Positions 27,041-35,089 are shown, numbered from the stretch's first letter. The stretch: DNA of 50,940 nt from Caldibacillus debilis DSM 16016 (GCF_000383875.1 NZ_KB912888.1:1-50940); one strand, 5' to 3'. Made by a program: numbers and translations. The notes: generated by a model not told the origin, from the sequence alone.

Positions 27041-27508
27041 ATGGCGAATCCGAAAAAAACGCCGGAACAAAAGGAATATGAAAAACTGGAAAAAAAGCAT
27101 GAAGTGAAGCGGCCGATATGGCGCAACTGCCTCACCGCCTTCTGGGTCGGCGGGCTGTTCTGCGTTGTGGGGCAAGCCATTACATATTTTTACATTTATT
27201 TTTTCAACTTCACCGAAAAAACGGCGAGCAATCCGACGGTCGCGACGATGATCTTCCTATCGATGGTTTTGACCGGTTTCGGGATTTATGATCATATCGG
27301 CCAGTTCGCCGGCGCGGGAAGCGCCGTCCCGGTAACGGGATTCGGAAACGCGGTCATCTCCGCGGCGATTGAACATCGGACGGAAGGCTTCGTGCTCGGC
27401 GTCGGGAGCAACATGTTCAAGCTTGCCGGATCCGTCATCCTGTTCGGGGTGTTTTCCGCCTTCGTCGTCTCCCTAGTCAAAACGATCCTTTCGTATTGGG
27501 GGGGATAA
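27041..27508 (+). CDS. spoVAC: stage V sporulation protein AC (SpoVAC)
   Basis: Inner spore membrane protein of the Ca-dipicolinate channel. The 155-aa protein has a basic N-terminus, helices at about 35-57 (WVGGLFCVVGQAITYFY), 70-90 and the LVLGVGSNMFKLAG-type C-terminal segment. GAGSAVPVTGFGNAVISAAIEH is the conserved SpoVAC/AE loop. ATG 27041 is preferred over ATG 27038 because it lies 7 bases after GGAGG. It is only 3 bases from the spoVAD start. Confidence 0.93.
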   Translation: MANPKKTPEQKEYEKLEKKHEVKRPIWRNCLTAFWVGGLFCVVGQAITYFYIYFFNFTEKTASNPTVATMIFLSMVLTGFGIYDHIGQFAGAGSAVPVTGFGNAVISAAIEHRTEGFVLGVGSNMFKLAGSVILFGVFSAFVVSLVKTILSYWGG

Positions 27509-27511
27509 GGA

Positions 27512-28543
27512 TTGCGAAAAGGAAAGCAAACTTGGGAGTTTGAAAACGAGCCGGCCATCATTGCCACCGGGGTAACGGGCGGTCCCTTTGAAGCGCGGGG
27601 CAGGCTGGCGGAGGATTTCGACATCCTTCACGATGATTTGTGGATCAAGGAACAGTCCTACGAAAAGGCCCATCAGCGGCTGATCGAAGAAGCCGTCCAG
27701 GCCGCTTTGGAAAAGGCGGGGCTGCGGAAGGAAGATATCCACTTTTTTATCGCCGGCGATTTGATCAACCAATTGTCGCCGACGAACTTCGCCGCCCGGA
27801 CCTACGGGATCCCCTATTTCGGGATATTTTCCGCCTGCGCGACGTCCATGGAAGGGCTCGCCCTTGCCGCGAACATCCTGAACCACGGGAATGCGGAATA
27901 TATCGTAACCGGCGCCGCCAGCCATAACGGGGCGGTGGAACGGCAGTTCCGCTATCCGACGGAATACGGCGGCCAGAAGCCGCCCACCGCCCAATGGACG
28001 GTAACCGGCGCCGGCTTTGCCGTTCTTTCTTCAAAAAGGGCGAACTATCCGAATGAGCCGGTCGTTTCCCGGGCAACGATCGGCAAGGTCATCGACATGG
28101 GCATGAACGATCCTTTCAACATGGGCGGGGCGATGGCGCCCGCCGCCGTGGAAACGATTTTTGCCCATTTCCAAGACACCGGATTGGATCCCGCATATTA
28201 TGATCTCATTGTTACCGGGGACCTTGGGAAGATCGGCAGGAGCACGGCGCTGGAGCTGCTGGAGAAGAAAGGGATCAAATTGACGGAAAAGCAATTCCAG
28301 GACTGCGGATTGCTCATTTACCGGGAAGATCAGCCGGTGCAGGCGGGGGCGAGCGGGGCGGCTTCTTCGGCAACGGTCATCTACGGCCATTTGCTGAAGC
28401 TCATGAAAAAGGGCGCCATCCAAAGGATGTTGTGCGTGGCCACCGGCGCCCTGCTGTCCCCCCTTACCGTCCAGCAAAAGGAGACCATTCCGTGCATCGC
28501 CCATGCGGTCGCCATTGAAATAAAACCGGGACGGATGCACTGA
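27512..28543 (+). CDS. spoVAD: stage V sporulation protein AD (SpoVAD)
   Basis: Thiolase-fold dipicolinic-acid-binding subunit of the SpoVA channel. The 343-aa protein begins with the family stretch GKQTWEFENEPAIIATG. It has SACATSMEGLALAA (the thiolase-like nucleophile loop), DPFNMGGAMAPAA and VTGDLGKIGR. Start TTG 27512 lies 3 bases past spoVAC. In all operons I know, spoVAE follows directly; here a 641-base gap intervenes. Confidence 0.94.
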   Translation: MRKGKQTWEFENEPAIIATGVTGGPFEARGRLAEDFDILHDDLWIKEQSYEKAHQRLIEEAVQAALEKAGLRKEDIHFFIAGDLINQLSPTNFAARTYGIPYFGIFSACATSMEGLALAANILNHGNAEYIVTGAASHNGAVERQFRYPTEYGGQKPPTAQWTVTGAGFAVLSSKRANYPNEPVVSRATIGKVIDMGMNDPFNMGGAMAPAAVETIFAHFQDTGLDPAYYDLIVTGDLGKIGRSTALELLEKKGIKLTEKQFQDCGLLIYREDQPVQAGASGAASSATVIYGHLLKLMKKGAIQRMLCVATGALLSPLTVQQKETIPCIAHAVAIEIKPGRMH

Positions 28544-29184
28544 TCTGGGAAATTAAGGAAGGTTGGGCGGGAAAGGGGTCAGGAGGCCGGTTCGTTTTGC
28601 TGAAGGAACTGGCCGGCGTGGATCCTGGAAGGGGCTGCCGGGGTCCGGTACGGGCGAGGCGGCGAAAATACAAACGGAGGCAAAATTTCGTGAACAGGAC
28701 CGCCCCACCACCTTTAGACTTGCGAAATGCGGCAAAACTTGCAGAAAAGCGGAATTTACGGGGTTCGGGAGCATGCTGTAAAAGAGCGGCAAAGATCACA
28801 AAGCCCGGACATTCGGAACGGCACGGGCTGGATCTGGAGAACCGCGGGAATCCGGCGAAAATGATGGGAAGGACGGGCTGAAGCCGGGAAGCGGCCCCGT
28901 TTTAAGGCCGGAGAGGGAAGGCCGGCGCTGCTCAAAGCCGGAGAAATCCGGACCGGCTCTTTTTCAGGCCGAAGAAGATCCGGGTCTTCTGGCCGGGGGA
29001 AAGTGAAGCCGGCCGCATCCCTTTCCGGCGCAAGATTTGGGAAAGAGCCGGCGGCCGGATCCAAAACGGGCGGCGGAAACGGGGCAAAATCCAAAAAACC
29101 GAAAGGAAAGGCAAGGACGGACGGCCGACTGCGGCGGACCTGGCGGATCGTTCAAAATCAAAGGAACGGAAGGGAGATGAAAAA
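28544..29184. other. 641-base GC-rich gap inside the spoVA-like operon
   Basis: No gene with a credible start and product could be read. Frames are open on both strands, encoding Arg/Gly/Pro-rich strings. Short GCCGG(A/G)AA words recur. The tract CATTCGGAACGGCACGGGCTGG near 28809 resembles CATCCGGAACGGCATGAGCCGG near 32211 in another gene-free gap. No terminator was seen, so read-through from spoVAD to spoVAE is possible. Confidence 0.5.
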
Positions 29185-29541
29185 ATGCTGGCCATGTTTT
29201 TTTGGGCCTTTGTGGTAGGGGGAATCATTTGCGTCATCGGGCAGCTGCTGATGGATGTATGCCATTTGACGCCGGGGCATACGCTAAGCCTGCTCGTGGT
29301 GGCCGGCGCGATCCTGGACGGATTCGATCTGTACGAGCCCCTCATCGATTTTGCCGGAGCGGGGGCGACGGTGCCGATTACCAGTTTCGGAAATTCTTTG
29401 GTCCACGGCGCTTTGGAGGAAGTGAAAGCCCACGGCATTATCGGCGTATTGACCGGCATGTTCGAAGTGACCAGTTCGGGGATCTCTTCTGCGATCATCT
29501 TCGCCTTCATCGGGGCGTTAATCTTTAAATCCAAGGGATGA
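29185..29541 (+). CDS. spoVAE: stage V sporulation protein AE/AEb (SpoVAE)
   Basis: A 118-aa membrane protein of the SpoVA channel, with four hydrophobic segments and the signature DGFDLYEPLIDFAGAGATVP (residues 46-65) followed by ITSFGNSLVHGALEE. It belongs to the SpoVAEb type. ATG 29185 follows GAAGGGAGATG. Convergent with yjcZ. Confidence 0.92.
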   Translation: MLAMFFWAFVVGGIICVIGQLLMDVCHLTPGHTLSLLVVAGAILDGFDLYEPLIDFAGAGATVPITSFGNSLVHGALEEVKAHGIIGVLTGMFEVTSSGISSAIIFAFIGALIFKSKG

Positions 29542-29689
29542 GGAAGACTGTGCCGCGCGCCGATATCGTCCGTAAGCTGCAACATCGTTTTGAGCCATTC
29601 GATGAGGAGGAGCGGGCTGCCCGGAATGTCCGCCCGGCTTCAATGTCCGTCATTCGAGCCAGGGGACGAGGGGCAATGGCTCCTCTTTC

Positions 29690-29722
29690 GCAAAAAAAAA
29701 AAAGGATGGGGAATCCCATCCT
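29690..29722 (-). terminator. terminator of yjcZ
   Basis: GGATGGG (29704-29710) and CCCATCC (29715-29721) form a 7-bp stem with a 4-base loop. On the minus strand it is followed by eleven or so T (the A run 29691-29703). Confidence 0.92.
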
Positions 29723-29753
29723 AATTTCGTTTCCTGCTGGTGGGTTATTTGTT

Positions 29754-29906
29754 TTAAATAAAGCTCGCACCAACGATAATCAACAAGATGAACAGCACGA
29801 CAATCAACACAAAAGAGGAGCCATAGCCACCGCCGCCGTATCCATAACCGCCGTATGGGTTGCCATAACCCCAGCCGCAGCCACCGCCGCCGAAGCCCCA
29901 AGACAT
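29754..29906 (-). CDS. yjcZ: YjcZ-family sporulation protein
   Basis: A 50-aa protein: [19 protein letters not shown], more Gly/Tyr repeats, then a single transmembrane helix [20 protein letters not shown]. This is the YjcZ-type pattern (Gly-rich head plus [14 protein letters not shown] tail), expressed in the mother cell late in sporulation. ATG 29906 follows GCGAGGTG. A sigma-K promoter and strong terminator frame it. Confidence 0.92.
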   Translation of the reverse strand: MSWGFGGGGCGWGYGNPYGGYGYGGGGYGSSFVLIVVLFILLIIVGASFI

Positions 29907-29940
29907 ACCTGACTTCACCTCGCTTTTTGTAATGTCAATT

Positions 29941-29968
29941 TAGCATATGAATCCTTGCATAAAAATGT
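29941..29968 (-). promoter_or_regulatory. sigma-K promoter of yjcZ
   Basis: On the minus strand ACA, then 16 bases, then CATATGCTA (29941-29949), a full match to CATAnnnTA. The AC is at 29967-29968. It lies about 35 bases upstream of the ATG. Confidence 0.7.
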
Positions 29969-30139
29969 ATAGGCGGCTTTCATTTCGGGAGGAAATTTCG
30001 GAGGAAGCGGCCTGTCCCTCTTGCTGCCGGACGGCGGGATTTTGCCTTGTCCGGGGGCGTGGGGCTTTTTCGCCGCCGGGAAAAGGCGGACCGGTTCCCG
30101 TTCATTCAACCATTTTTGCAAGGAGTCCGTTTTTGCCGA

Positions 30140-30166
30140 ACCTTTTCCCCCGATCCGCATAAAATA
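30140..30166 (+). promoter_or_regulatory. sigma-K promoter of spoVIF
   Basis: AACC with AC at 30140-30141, 16 bases, then CATAAAATA (30158-30166), a full match to CATAnnnTA. It lies 34 bases upstream of the spoVIF start, consistent with mother-cell expression. Confidence 0.7.
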
Positions 30167-30200
30167 TGATAGCTTATGAAGGAAGGAGCGGGGGGAAGGG

Positions 30201-30458
30201 ATGGATAATCTTTTCTTTAAAAATATCGAGAAGAAGACCGGCGTCAATATGAACGAAATCCTTCAGCTGGCATCATCCTTGCAAAATGCCAATTTCAAGG
30301 ATGAAAAAACGGTCCGGGAAGTCGTCCGGCGGGTGTCGCAAATCGCGAACCGGCCGATCAAAAAGGAATTGGAGGACAAAATCGTAAAAACGATCGTCAA
30401 CGACGGCCGGAAGCTGGATTTTAACACGATCTCGAAAATGATGAACGAAAAAAAATAG
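30201..30458 (+). CDS. spoVIF: stage VI sporulation protein F (SpoVIF/YjcC)
   Basis: An 85-aa sporulation protein needed for late coat assembly in B. subtilis. The start MDNLFFKNIEKKTGVNMNEI and the following VREVVRRVSQIANRP and KTIVNDGRKLDFNTISKMM match the family over the full length. ATG 30201 has GAGCGGGGGGAAGGG upstream. A small hairpin AGGTGCCC/GGGCACCT follows at 30457-30476. Confidence 0.9.
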   Translation: MDNLFFKNIEKKTGVNMNEILQLASSLQNANFKDEKTVREVVRRVSQIANRPIKKELEDKIVKTIVNDGRKLDFNTISKMMNEKK

Positions 30459-30640
30459 GTGCCCTTCAGGGCACCTGTATCATTTTTGTGGAAACATTCC
30501 GAAAAAAATGGCATGATAAAGATAGGAGATCTTCCATGCGCGTTCCATACGGAATGCAAAACGCTTGTTTCCGCATGCGGGATACATAAGCTTTGCGGCG
30601 GAGGAACGATTCGGCAAACCTTTGGAAAGGGGGAAGAAGG

Positions 30641-30844
30641 TTGGGGTATATCCCGCCGGTCGCCCATCATGCCACGGATCTTTACGTGTCGCGGAGTGTG
30701 AACGGGGAGGCCCGCTATAAAATTTCCCCGCTTCCGGCGGCAGCCCGCATCAAGAAAACGGCCTCCGAAGGACAAAACGGGTCTTTGCAAAAAAGCCTTT
30801 TCCGCCAAAACGGAAAAGGAAACGCCATTGATCGGTACATCTAA
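30641..30844 (+). CDS. 67-residue conserved-looking protein (YIPPV motif)
   Basis: TTG 30641 follows AAAGGGGG by 7 bases and encodes LGYIPPVAHHATDLYVSRSV and onward, with a basic C-terminal half. A start of the form x-YIPPV-x-H recurs in small Bacillus proteins as I remember them, but I cannot name the family. A hairpin that ends inside yetF acts as its terminator. Context suggests a sporulation gene; function unknown. Confidence 0.5.
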   Translation: MGYIPPVAHHATDLYVSRSVNGEARYKISPLPAAARIKKTASEGQNGSLQKSLFRQNGKGNAIDRYI

Positions 30845-30851
30845 AGCGTTT

Positions 30852-30915
30852 GCGTCCCTCCTCCTGGCGGAAAGTTCCGTCGGTTTTCAGAAAGAGGAAA
30901 GGGACGCTTTTTTTT
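30852..30915 (+). terminator. terminator of the 67-residue gene, overlapping yetF 3' end
   Basis: GCGTCCCT (30852-30859) and AGGGACGC (30900-30907) pair, with an inner CCTC/GAGG helix, and are followed by eight T. The 3' arm lies within the last codons of the convergent yetF. Confidence 0.75.
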
Positions 30916-31606
30916 CGGCCCTTTTATTCCCCGCATAGGTCTGGACATGCAGCGGCGTATTTGCTTTCCATTCCGCATAAAGCACTTCTTTAACGTCATT
31001 TGCGCCTTGCATTTTCAATTGTTCCATGAGCTGTTCCTTCGACCAGCCGATCAGCCGCAAATTATCTTCCACGATTTCGCCGTCAGAAATGATGGAGACG
31101 GCTATTTCCGCCGGCGGGGAAGGGATGTTCAAATCCTTTTTCGTCACGTAGTCGTAATCCGGTTTCTTCACGACGCTGATCGTCCCGTCGGTTTCCAAAA
31201 TGGCGAATGCGCATTCTTGGATGGAAAAGACATCTTTGGACCGCAGCAGGTGCTTCAGCTGATCGAGATCCATCCGGTTTTTTTTCAAGGCCTGATAGTC
31301 GATGTATCCGTTATGGATGATGATGGATGGTCCCCCTTCCAGCAGCGGGCGGGTTCTTCGGTATTTTTGCGTCAGCCATTCCGTGACATAGATCAACAGG
31401 CCCCAAACGAAGATCGAAAACAAGATTTTTCCCGCGGTGACGTTTCGATCATACATGGCGTTTCCCACAAATTCCCCCAATATTAGGGCGGAAATGAAGT
31501 CGAAGGCGGTGATTTGGGTGATTTGGGATTTTCCCAGGAATTTCGTCACCGCCAGCAGGGCGGAATACCCGATGATCAGCTCGAAGGCCATATGAAGATA
31601 ATCCAC
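30887..31606 (-). CDS. yetF: YetF-family membrane protein (DUF421)
   Basis: A 239-aa protein with three N-terminal helices (about residues 5-20, 35-52, 60-78), the conserved GKSQITQITAFDFISALILG and a cytosolic DUF421 domain (EGGPSIIIHNGYID, then LRSKDVFSIQECAFAILETDG). YetF-like proteins accompany spoVA-2mob operons that raise spore heat resistance. Here the gene lies near, but divergent from, the spoVA-like cluster. Start GTG 31606 behind GAGGTG. Confidence 0.88.
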   Translation of the reverse strand: MDYLHMAFELIIGYSALLAVTKFLGKSQITQITAFDFISALILGEFVGNAMYDRNVTAGKILFSIFVWGLLIYVTEWLTQKYRRTRPLLEGGPSIIIHNGYIDYQALKKNRMDLDQLKHLLRSKDVFSIQECAFAILETDGTISVVKKPDYDYVTKKDLNIPSPPAEIAVSIISDGEIVEDNLRLIGWSKEQLMEQLKMQGANDVKEVLYAEWKANTPLHVQTYAGNKRAEKKASLSSF

Positions 31607-32526
31607 GGAACAACACCTCGTTAATAGAAGGTCTCTCTATCTATCATCACCTTTTCCGGAAAAAATAAACGGGAGGAAAAAATTTTGCCGGGAGCTTTCC
31701 TGGGGGAAAATAGCGGGGACATTCCGGCCCGTTTCCAATCGCAAGCCGCGATTTCTTTCTGCTTTCGCTGATATGGGAGGTAAGGGTTTGGGCCGATTTC
31801 CGCGAGGGGAGGGGCGACGCTTTCCGTAAGACCTTTGTCTGTCCGAGAAAGGAGGGGAATAAATGACGAGCCATACAGTGCCGCATTCTGTAAAACCTGT
31901 GATACGGCGAGAAGCCGTTTACGGCGCAGGGGATGTCGGAAACTTCCATCGGCATCGGCCGGAACAGGAATGGGCCGGGGATGCTTGGGATCGGAACCGG
32001 GCGGGGGGTGCGGTCCATTGGCGGGGATCGGAATCATTCCCGGCTACTATGTAGAAGTCGGTTTGATCATCGGGTGCGGTCCATTGGGGGACCGGAACCG
32101 GGCAGATGGGGGCCATTGCGGGGAAAGGAGCCGGGCAGCGATTTGCCTTTTCCAGAAATTCTCCAGAAGCTCGGTATGGCGGCTCCGGAACAAGGAGGCC
32201 GGATTCCGGCCATCCGGAACGGCATGAGCCGGGAAACGGAGCGGAAGGAATATCTTTTTTGCCTTGCTTGAAGGCATTTTTCAAACTTTTGGCCGAACGG
32301 ATCGGGCGGAACATCCTTTTGCTTTTGCCTTCCCTTGCGGGATCCTTTCCAACTTTCACCGGAGCGGATCGGAAGGATCCGCATTTCCCCTTCCGGCCGG
32401 ACAGGTTTTTCGGCACCCGGCCTGCCCCGGACCTCCGGAAAGAGGAGGCCGTTCAACCTGCAGATTTTAATGGACATAGAAAAGGAAGCTGCCAAAAGGA
32501 TCCTTCCTTTTGCCGGCTTCCTTCTC
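31607..32526. other. 920-base gap, GC-rich, with one weak small ORF
   Basis: Between yetF and yjcF. Apart from a possible ORF at 31863-32054 no gene is convincing. The words GGGTGCGGTCCATTGG occur twice, near 32006 and 32072. In another frame a hydrophobic stretch GIGIIPGYYVEVGLIIG is readable around 32022-32072, so part of this may be a decayed Gly-rich gene. Confidence 0.4.
31863..32054 (+). CDS. possible 63-residue ORF with a strong ribosome site
   Basis: ATG 31863 is preceded by AAAGGAGGGG with ideal spacing. The product starts MTSHTVPHSVKPVIRREAVY and has no recognised domain; its second half is Arg/Gly/Trp-rich, like translated GC-rich DNA. A frame change near 31990 would join it to the GIGIIPGYYVEVG stretch. 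It could be a decayed gene start. Confidence 0.28.
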   Translation: MTSHTVPHSVKPVIRREAVYGAGDVGNFHRHRPEQEWAGDAWDRNRAGGAVHWRGSESFPATM

Positions 32527-32955
32527 TCAAGTCAACTGTTTTTCCATCGTGCGATGGGGGATTCCCGCGTCCAGGAACTCCTCGGAAACGACCGTAAATC
32601 CAAGCTTTTCATAGAAGGGGATAGCGTGGGTCTGGGCGTTCAGTTTCACTTTTTTATACCCTTGTTTTTTGGTGTACTCGATGATCGTTTCCATGATTAC
32701 CTTACCCGCCCCCATTTTTCGGGCTTCGGGCAAGACGCAAATCCGCTCGATTTTCCCGACGCCGTCCACTTCGCGAAAACGGCCGGCGCCGATCGGTTTT
32801 TGATCATCGGAGTAACAGAGAAAATGGGTGGAAGTATTTTCATATTCGTCGATTTCCAGCTCCGGAGGGACGTTTTGTTCCTCCACAAAGACGGTTTTGC
32901 GGATGTTCATCACCTGGTTCAGCTGTTCTTCATTCTCTGCGATGATTACCTTCAA
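32527..32955 (-). CDS. yjcF: GNAT N-acetyltransferase YjcF
   Basis: A 142-aa single GNAT domain. The acetyl-CoA loop is in IERICVLPEARKMGAGKVIM (a Q/RxxGxG/A variant, RKMGAG), and the C-terminal KLNAQTHAIPFYEKLGF is typical of the YjcF subgroup. Start ATG 32955; it lies 6 bases downstream of yjcG in the same minus-strand operon. Substrate unknown. Confidence 0.9.
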   Translation of the reverse strand: MKVIIAENEEQLNQVMNIRKTVFVEEQNVPPELEIDEYENTSTHFLCYSDDQKPIGAGRFREVDGVGKIERICVLPEARKMGAGKVIMETIIEYTKKQGYKKVKLNAQTHAIPFYEKLGFTVVSEEFLDAGIPHRTMEKQLT

Positions 32956-32961
32956 ATCTCT

Positions 32962-33474
32962 TCACTTCCCCAACAAAAAGGTTTCATATACGGTCCATAT
33001 GCCGTCGTCCAGCTGGTACAGAAGGTGGAAACGGTCAACCGTTTCTTCAAATTCCACATCGATTAGCCGCAGCTGGCTGTAGACGTCGGCATGTTCCCCG
33101 TTGGAAAGCTCCTGCCCGATGGTAATATGGGGCACGAACTGGTTTTCCGAAGGGCTGCCGAAAAATGGGTCTTCGTTAATCTCATTGTACAGGTTCACGA
33201 GAACCGGCGTCGGTTCGATCTTGATGTAAATGACGTTATTTAAAGGGTGGAAAGAGCTGATCTTCGTCGTTCGCAAAGGAAACGGCCGGTATTTTTGGGC
33301 AATTTCCTCCAGCTTTTCCGAATATCTGGGCAAATCTTCTTCGTTGATGTCGAAAGGGCCTTTTAAGGTCAAATGGGGAGGAATCAAAGCGTATTTCGGA
33401 TCATAGCGTTTGCGGTAAGAATTGGCGAAATCCTGAAGCTTTTTGGAAGGAAAAATCGCAATGCCCGCTTTCAT
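32962..33474 (-). CDS. yjcG: 2H phosphoesterase-superfamily protein YjcG
   Basis: A 170-aa member of the LigT/2H phosphoesterase (2'-5' RNA ligase-like) superfamily. The two catalytic HxT/HxS-type motifs are present: PPHLTLKGPF near residue 33 and FVPHITIGQ near residue 110. Family members hydrolyse cyclic phosphodiesters; the substrate is unknown. ATG 33474 follows AAGGAGG. First gene of yjcG-yjcF. Confidence 0.92.
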   Translation of the reverse strand: MKAGIAIFPSKKLQDFANSYRKRYDPKYALIPPHLTLKGPFDINEEDLPRYSEKLEEIAQKYRPFPLRTTKISSFHPLNNVIYIKIEPTPVLVNLYNEINEDPFFGSPSENQFVPHITIGQELSNGEHADVYSQLRLIDVEFEETVDRFHLLYQLDDGIWTVYETFLLGK

Positions 33475-33608
33475 GACAGACCTCCTTTTGGATTGGTTTT
33501 CGCGAAGAAGGGCAAAAAAGATCCGGAGTTAGGCGAAGTTTTTTCTATTATAACAGAAAAATTGATTTTTAAACTATTACCGTTACCTAACACTTTTATG
33601 GAATTTTT

Positions 33609-34334
33609 TCATTCCGCCGGGAAAAGGAAACTCAGCCCCCGCTTTAAATCCTTTTGCCAATATTTCCACGTGTGATTTCCCGCGAATTCTTCGTAAAAAT
33701 ATTCCGAGGGCCTTCCTTCGATCCATTCCTTCAGCATCCGGTTCGGCGTCAAAAAATCGGCGATTGCGCCGTCGGTCGTCTTCACGGCCGTTTCCTGCCG
33801 GCCGACGACATGGTAAATTCTCAAAAGCGGCCATTCGGAAAAGTTTTTCGTCCGTTCGATCACATCGCCGTTCACATAGGGGGAATGGAGCAACAAATTC
33901 CCGAAGGTGCGGGGATATTGCATGGCGGCCAGCAGGGAAACGGTGGCCGCCAGCGAATCGCCGGCCAAGGCCCTCGACGATCCGGCGGGCGATACAGGAA
34001 ATTCCCGTTCAAGGGCAGGGAGAAGTTCATGGGCAAGAAAATACAGATAGGCTGCGTGTTTTTCGCCGGATGGATGATATTTGCCGCGCCGATCATGCAC
34101 ATCCCGGTAGGGGACGCCGGCAAAAATGGCGGGCTGCATCCGTTTTTCCCGGATCAGTTCATCCATCGTCTTGGCGATCCTGCCCAATTGAAAATAATCC
34201 CGGCCGTCTTGGGCGATGATCAGCGGATATTTTTTGAATTCGGAATAAAAAGGAGGAAGGTAGACGAACAAAGGGACCGTTTCCGCCAACGCGCCGGAAC
34301 GGACCGTCAGATCGGTTACCGTACCGCGTTCCAT
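33609..34334 (-). CDS. yjcH: esterase-family protein YjcH
   Basis: A 241-aa Fes/esterase D-type alpha/beta hydrolase. The nucleophile elbow is LAGDSLAATVSLL (Ser in GxSxA), with IIAQDGRDYF upstream, a possible acid in VVGRQETAV, and a C-terminal GNHTWKYWQ supplying His. ATG 34334 (MERGTVTDL) follows AGGTGAGG; the frame extends 9 bases further. Upstream of yjcG as in B. subtilis. Confidence 0.88.
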   Translation of the reverse strand: MERGTVTDLTVRSGALAETVPLFVYLPPFYSEFKKYPLIIAQDGRDYFQLGRIAKTMDELIREKRMQPAIFAGVPYRDVHDRRGKYHPSGEKHAAYLYFLAHELLPALEREFPVSPAGSSRALAGDSLAATVSLLAAMQYPRTFGNLLLHSPYVNGDVIERTKNFSEWPLLRIYHVVGRQETAVKTTDGAIADFLTPNRMLKEWIEGRPSEYFYEEFAGNHTWKYWQKDLKRGLSFLFPAE

Positions 34335-34400
34335 GGGCCTCACCTGGAGAAAGTTTTATACAAAAATAATAACATAATCTTTCCGCATTTGGCTTTGAAT

Positions 34401-34634
34401 TTATGCGATCAAGGTTGGGAATTTCCGTTTGTTTGCCTTTGCGGCGGGCAGGGCGGCAAAAATCCGGTCCATCCGGAAACGGCGAATGCCCCCTTTGGAC
34501 AAATCGAAGGCAAGGACGGCACCGCCGTCCAATTTGCGCGGAAGGACGATCCTTTTCGTCCATTCGCCCTTTTCGGACAGATAGATGATTTCAACGGGAA
34601 TTTGTTCCTTAAGGCAACGGTGAAACAGGTCCAT
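34401..34634 (-). CDS. small WYL-like protein under LexA control
   Basis: A 77-aa protein: MDLFHRCLKEQIPVEIIYLS, then RIVLPRKLDGGAVLAFDLSKGGIRRFRMDRIFAALPA. The beta-rich pattern with RRFRMDRI resembles a truncated WYL domain, a ligand-binding module found in DNA-damage regulators. ATG 34634 follows GGAAGGG. A textbook LexA operator lies 31 bases upstream, so it is probably SOS-induced. Function unknown; no partner gene is adjacent. Confidence 0.7.
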   Translation of the reverse strand: MDLFHRCLKEQIPVEIIYLSEKGEWTKRIVLPRKLDGGAVLAFDLSKGGIRRFRMDRIFAALPAAKANKRKFPTLIA

Positions 34635-34656
34635 CGGAATCCCTTCCTTTTCTTCC

Positions 34657-34685
34657 AGTATAATCGAACATATGTTCGATTGCAA
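34657..34685 (-). promoter_or_regulatory. SOS promoter: LexA operator between -35 and -10
   Basis: On the minus strand TTGCAA (34680-34685), a 17-base spacer and TATACT (34657-34662). The spacer contains CGAACATATGTTCG (34665-34678), a perfect palindrome that matches the Bacillus LexA/DinR box CGAAC-N4-GTTCG exactly. It controls the WYL-like gene. Confidence 0.9.
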
Positions 34686-34800
34686 ATGGAAGACGCGGAA
34701 GCCTTTCTGCCTCCTTTCACCAGGGCAGCTTTCGATTGTGAAAAGGCTAGCGATCTCAGGAAATCGGGCAGCGCCATTCCCTGATTTTTTCATGAAACCC

Positions 34801-34831
34801 TTGCACTTCCAGTTACGTAAGGAGGTATGAT
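34801..34831 (+). promoter_or_regulatory. MerR-type promoter with a 19-bp spacer upstream of the ABC exporter
   Basis: TTGCAC (34801-34806) and TATGAT (34826-34831) are separated by 19 bases, too long for sigma-A without DNA distortion by a MerR-family activator. The spacer carries the dyad ACTTCC-N10-GGAGGT around TTACGTAA. The layout resembles TipA/Mta-type drug-sensing promoters. Confidence 0.65.
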
Positions 34832-35089
34832 CGAAGGGGAGGGGCGGGGAGGCGAGCCGCAAGGCCCTTTTAAGCCTGCTTGAGGAAGGGAGCCGACGGG
34901 CCGGCCGGTCACGCGAAACCGGCGGACAGCAAGTGAGCACCATCGATTGATCGGATCCGACGGAAGCTACCCGCTCACCCGCCGTTCCCCTTCGTTTCCG
35001 CTTGTCCGCGTTTCCCGTGGAAAGGAGGCCGGGAAATGGCCCCCCCAGCCCCTGAAAAAAGAATTTGCCGATAAGAAAGGAAGATCGCC
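34832..35089 (+). other. 258-base leader between the MerR-type promoter and the ABC exporter
   Basis: GC-rich, with the pairing arms GTGAGC (near 34934) and GCTCAC (near 34973), so a structured leader is possible. No convincing ORF; the codons just after the -10 box form a short frame, but its ribosome site would be the operator itself. Confidence 0.4.

Noticed and set aside
29538-29912. 124-codon + strand frame overlapping yjcZ
   Set aside because: Antisense to yjcZ, whose Gly-rich head, membrane tail, sigma-K promoter and terminator are all present.
34829-34885. 18-codon leader ORF after the MerR-type promoter
   Set aside because: Its ribosome site would be part of the operator and its start codon overlaps the -10 box.
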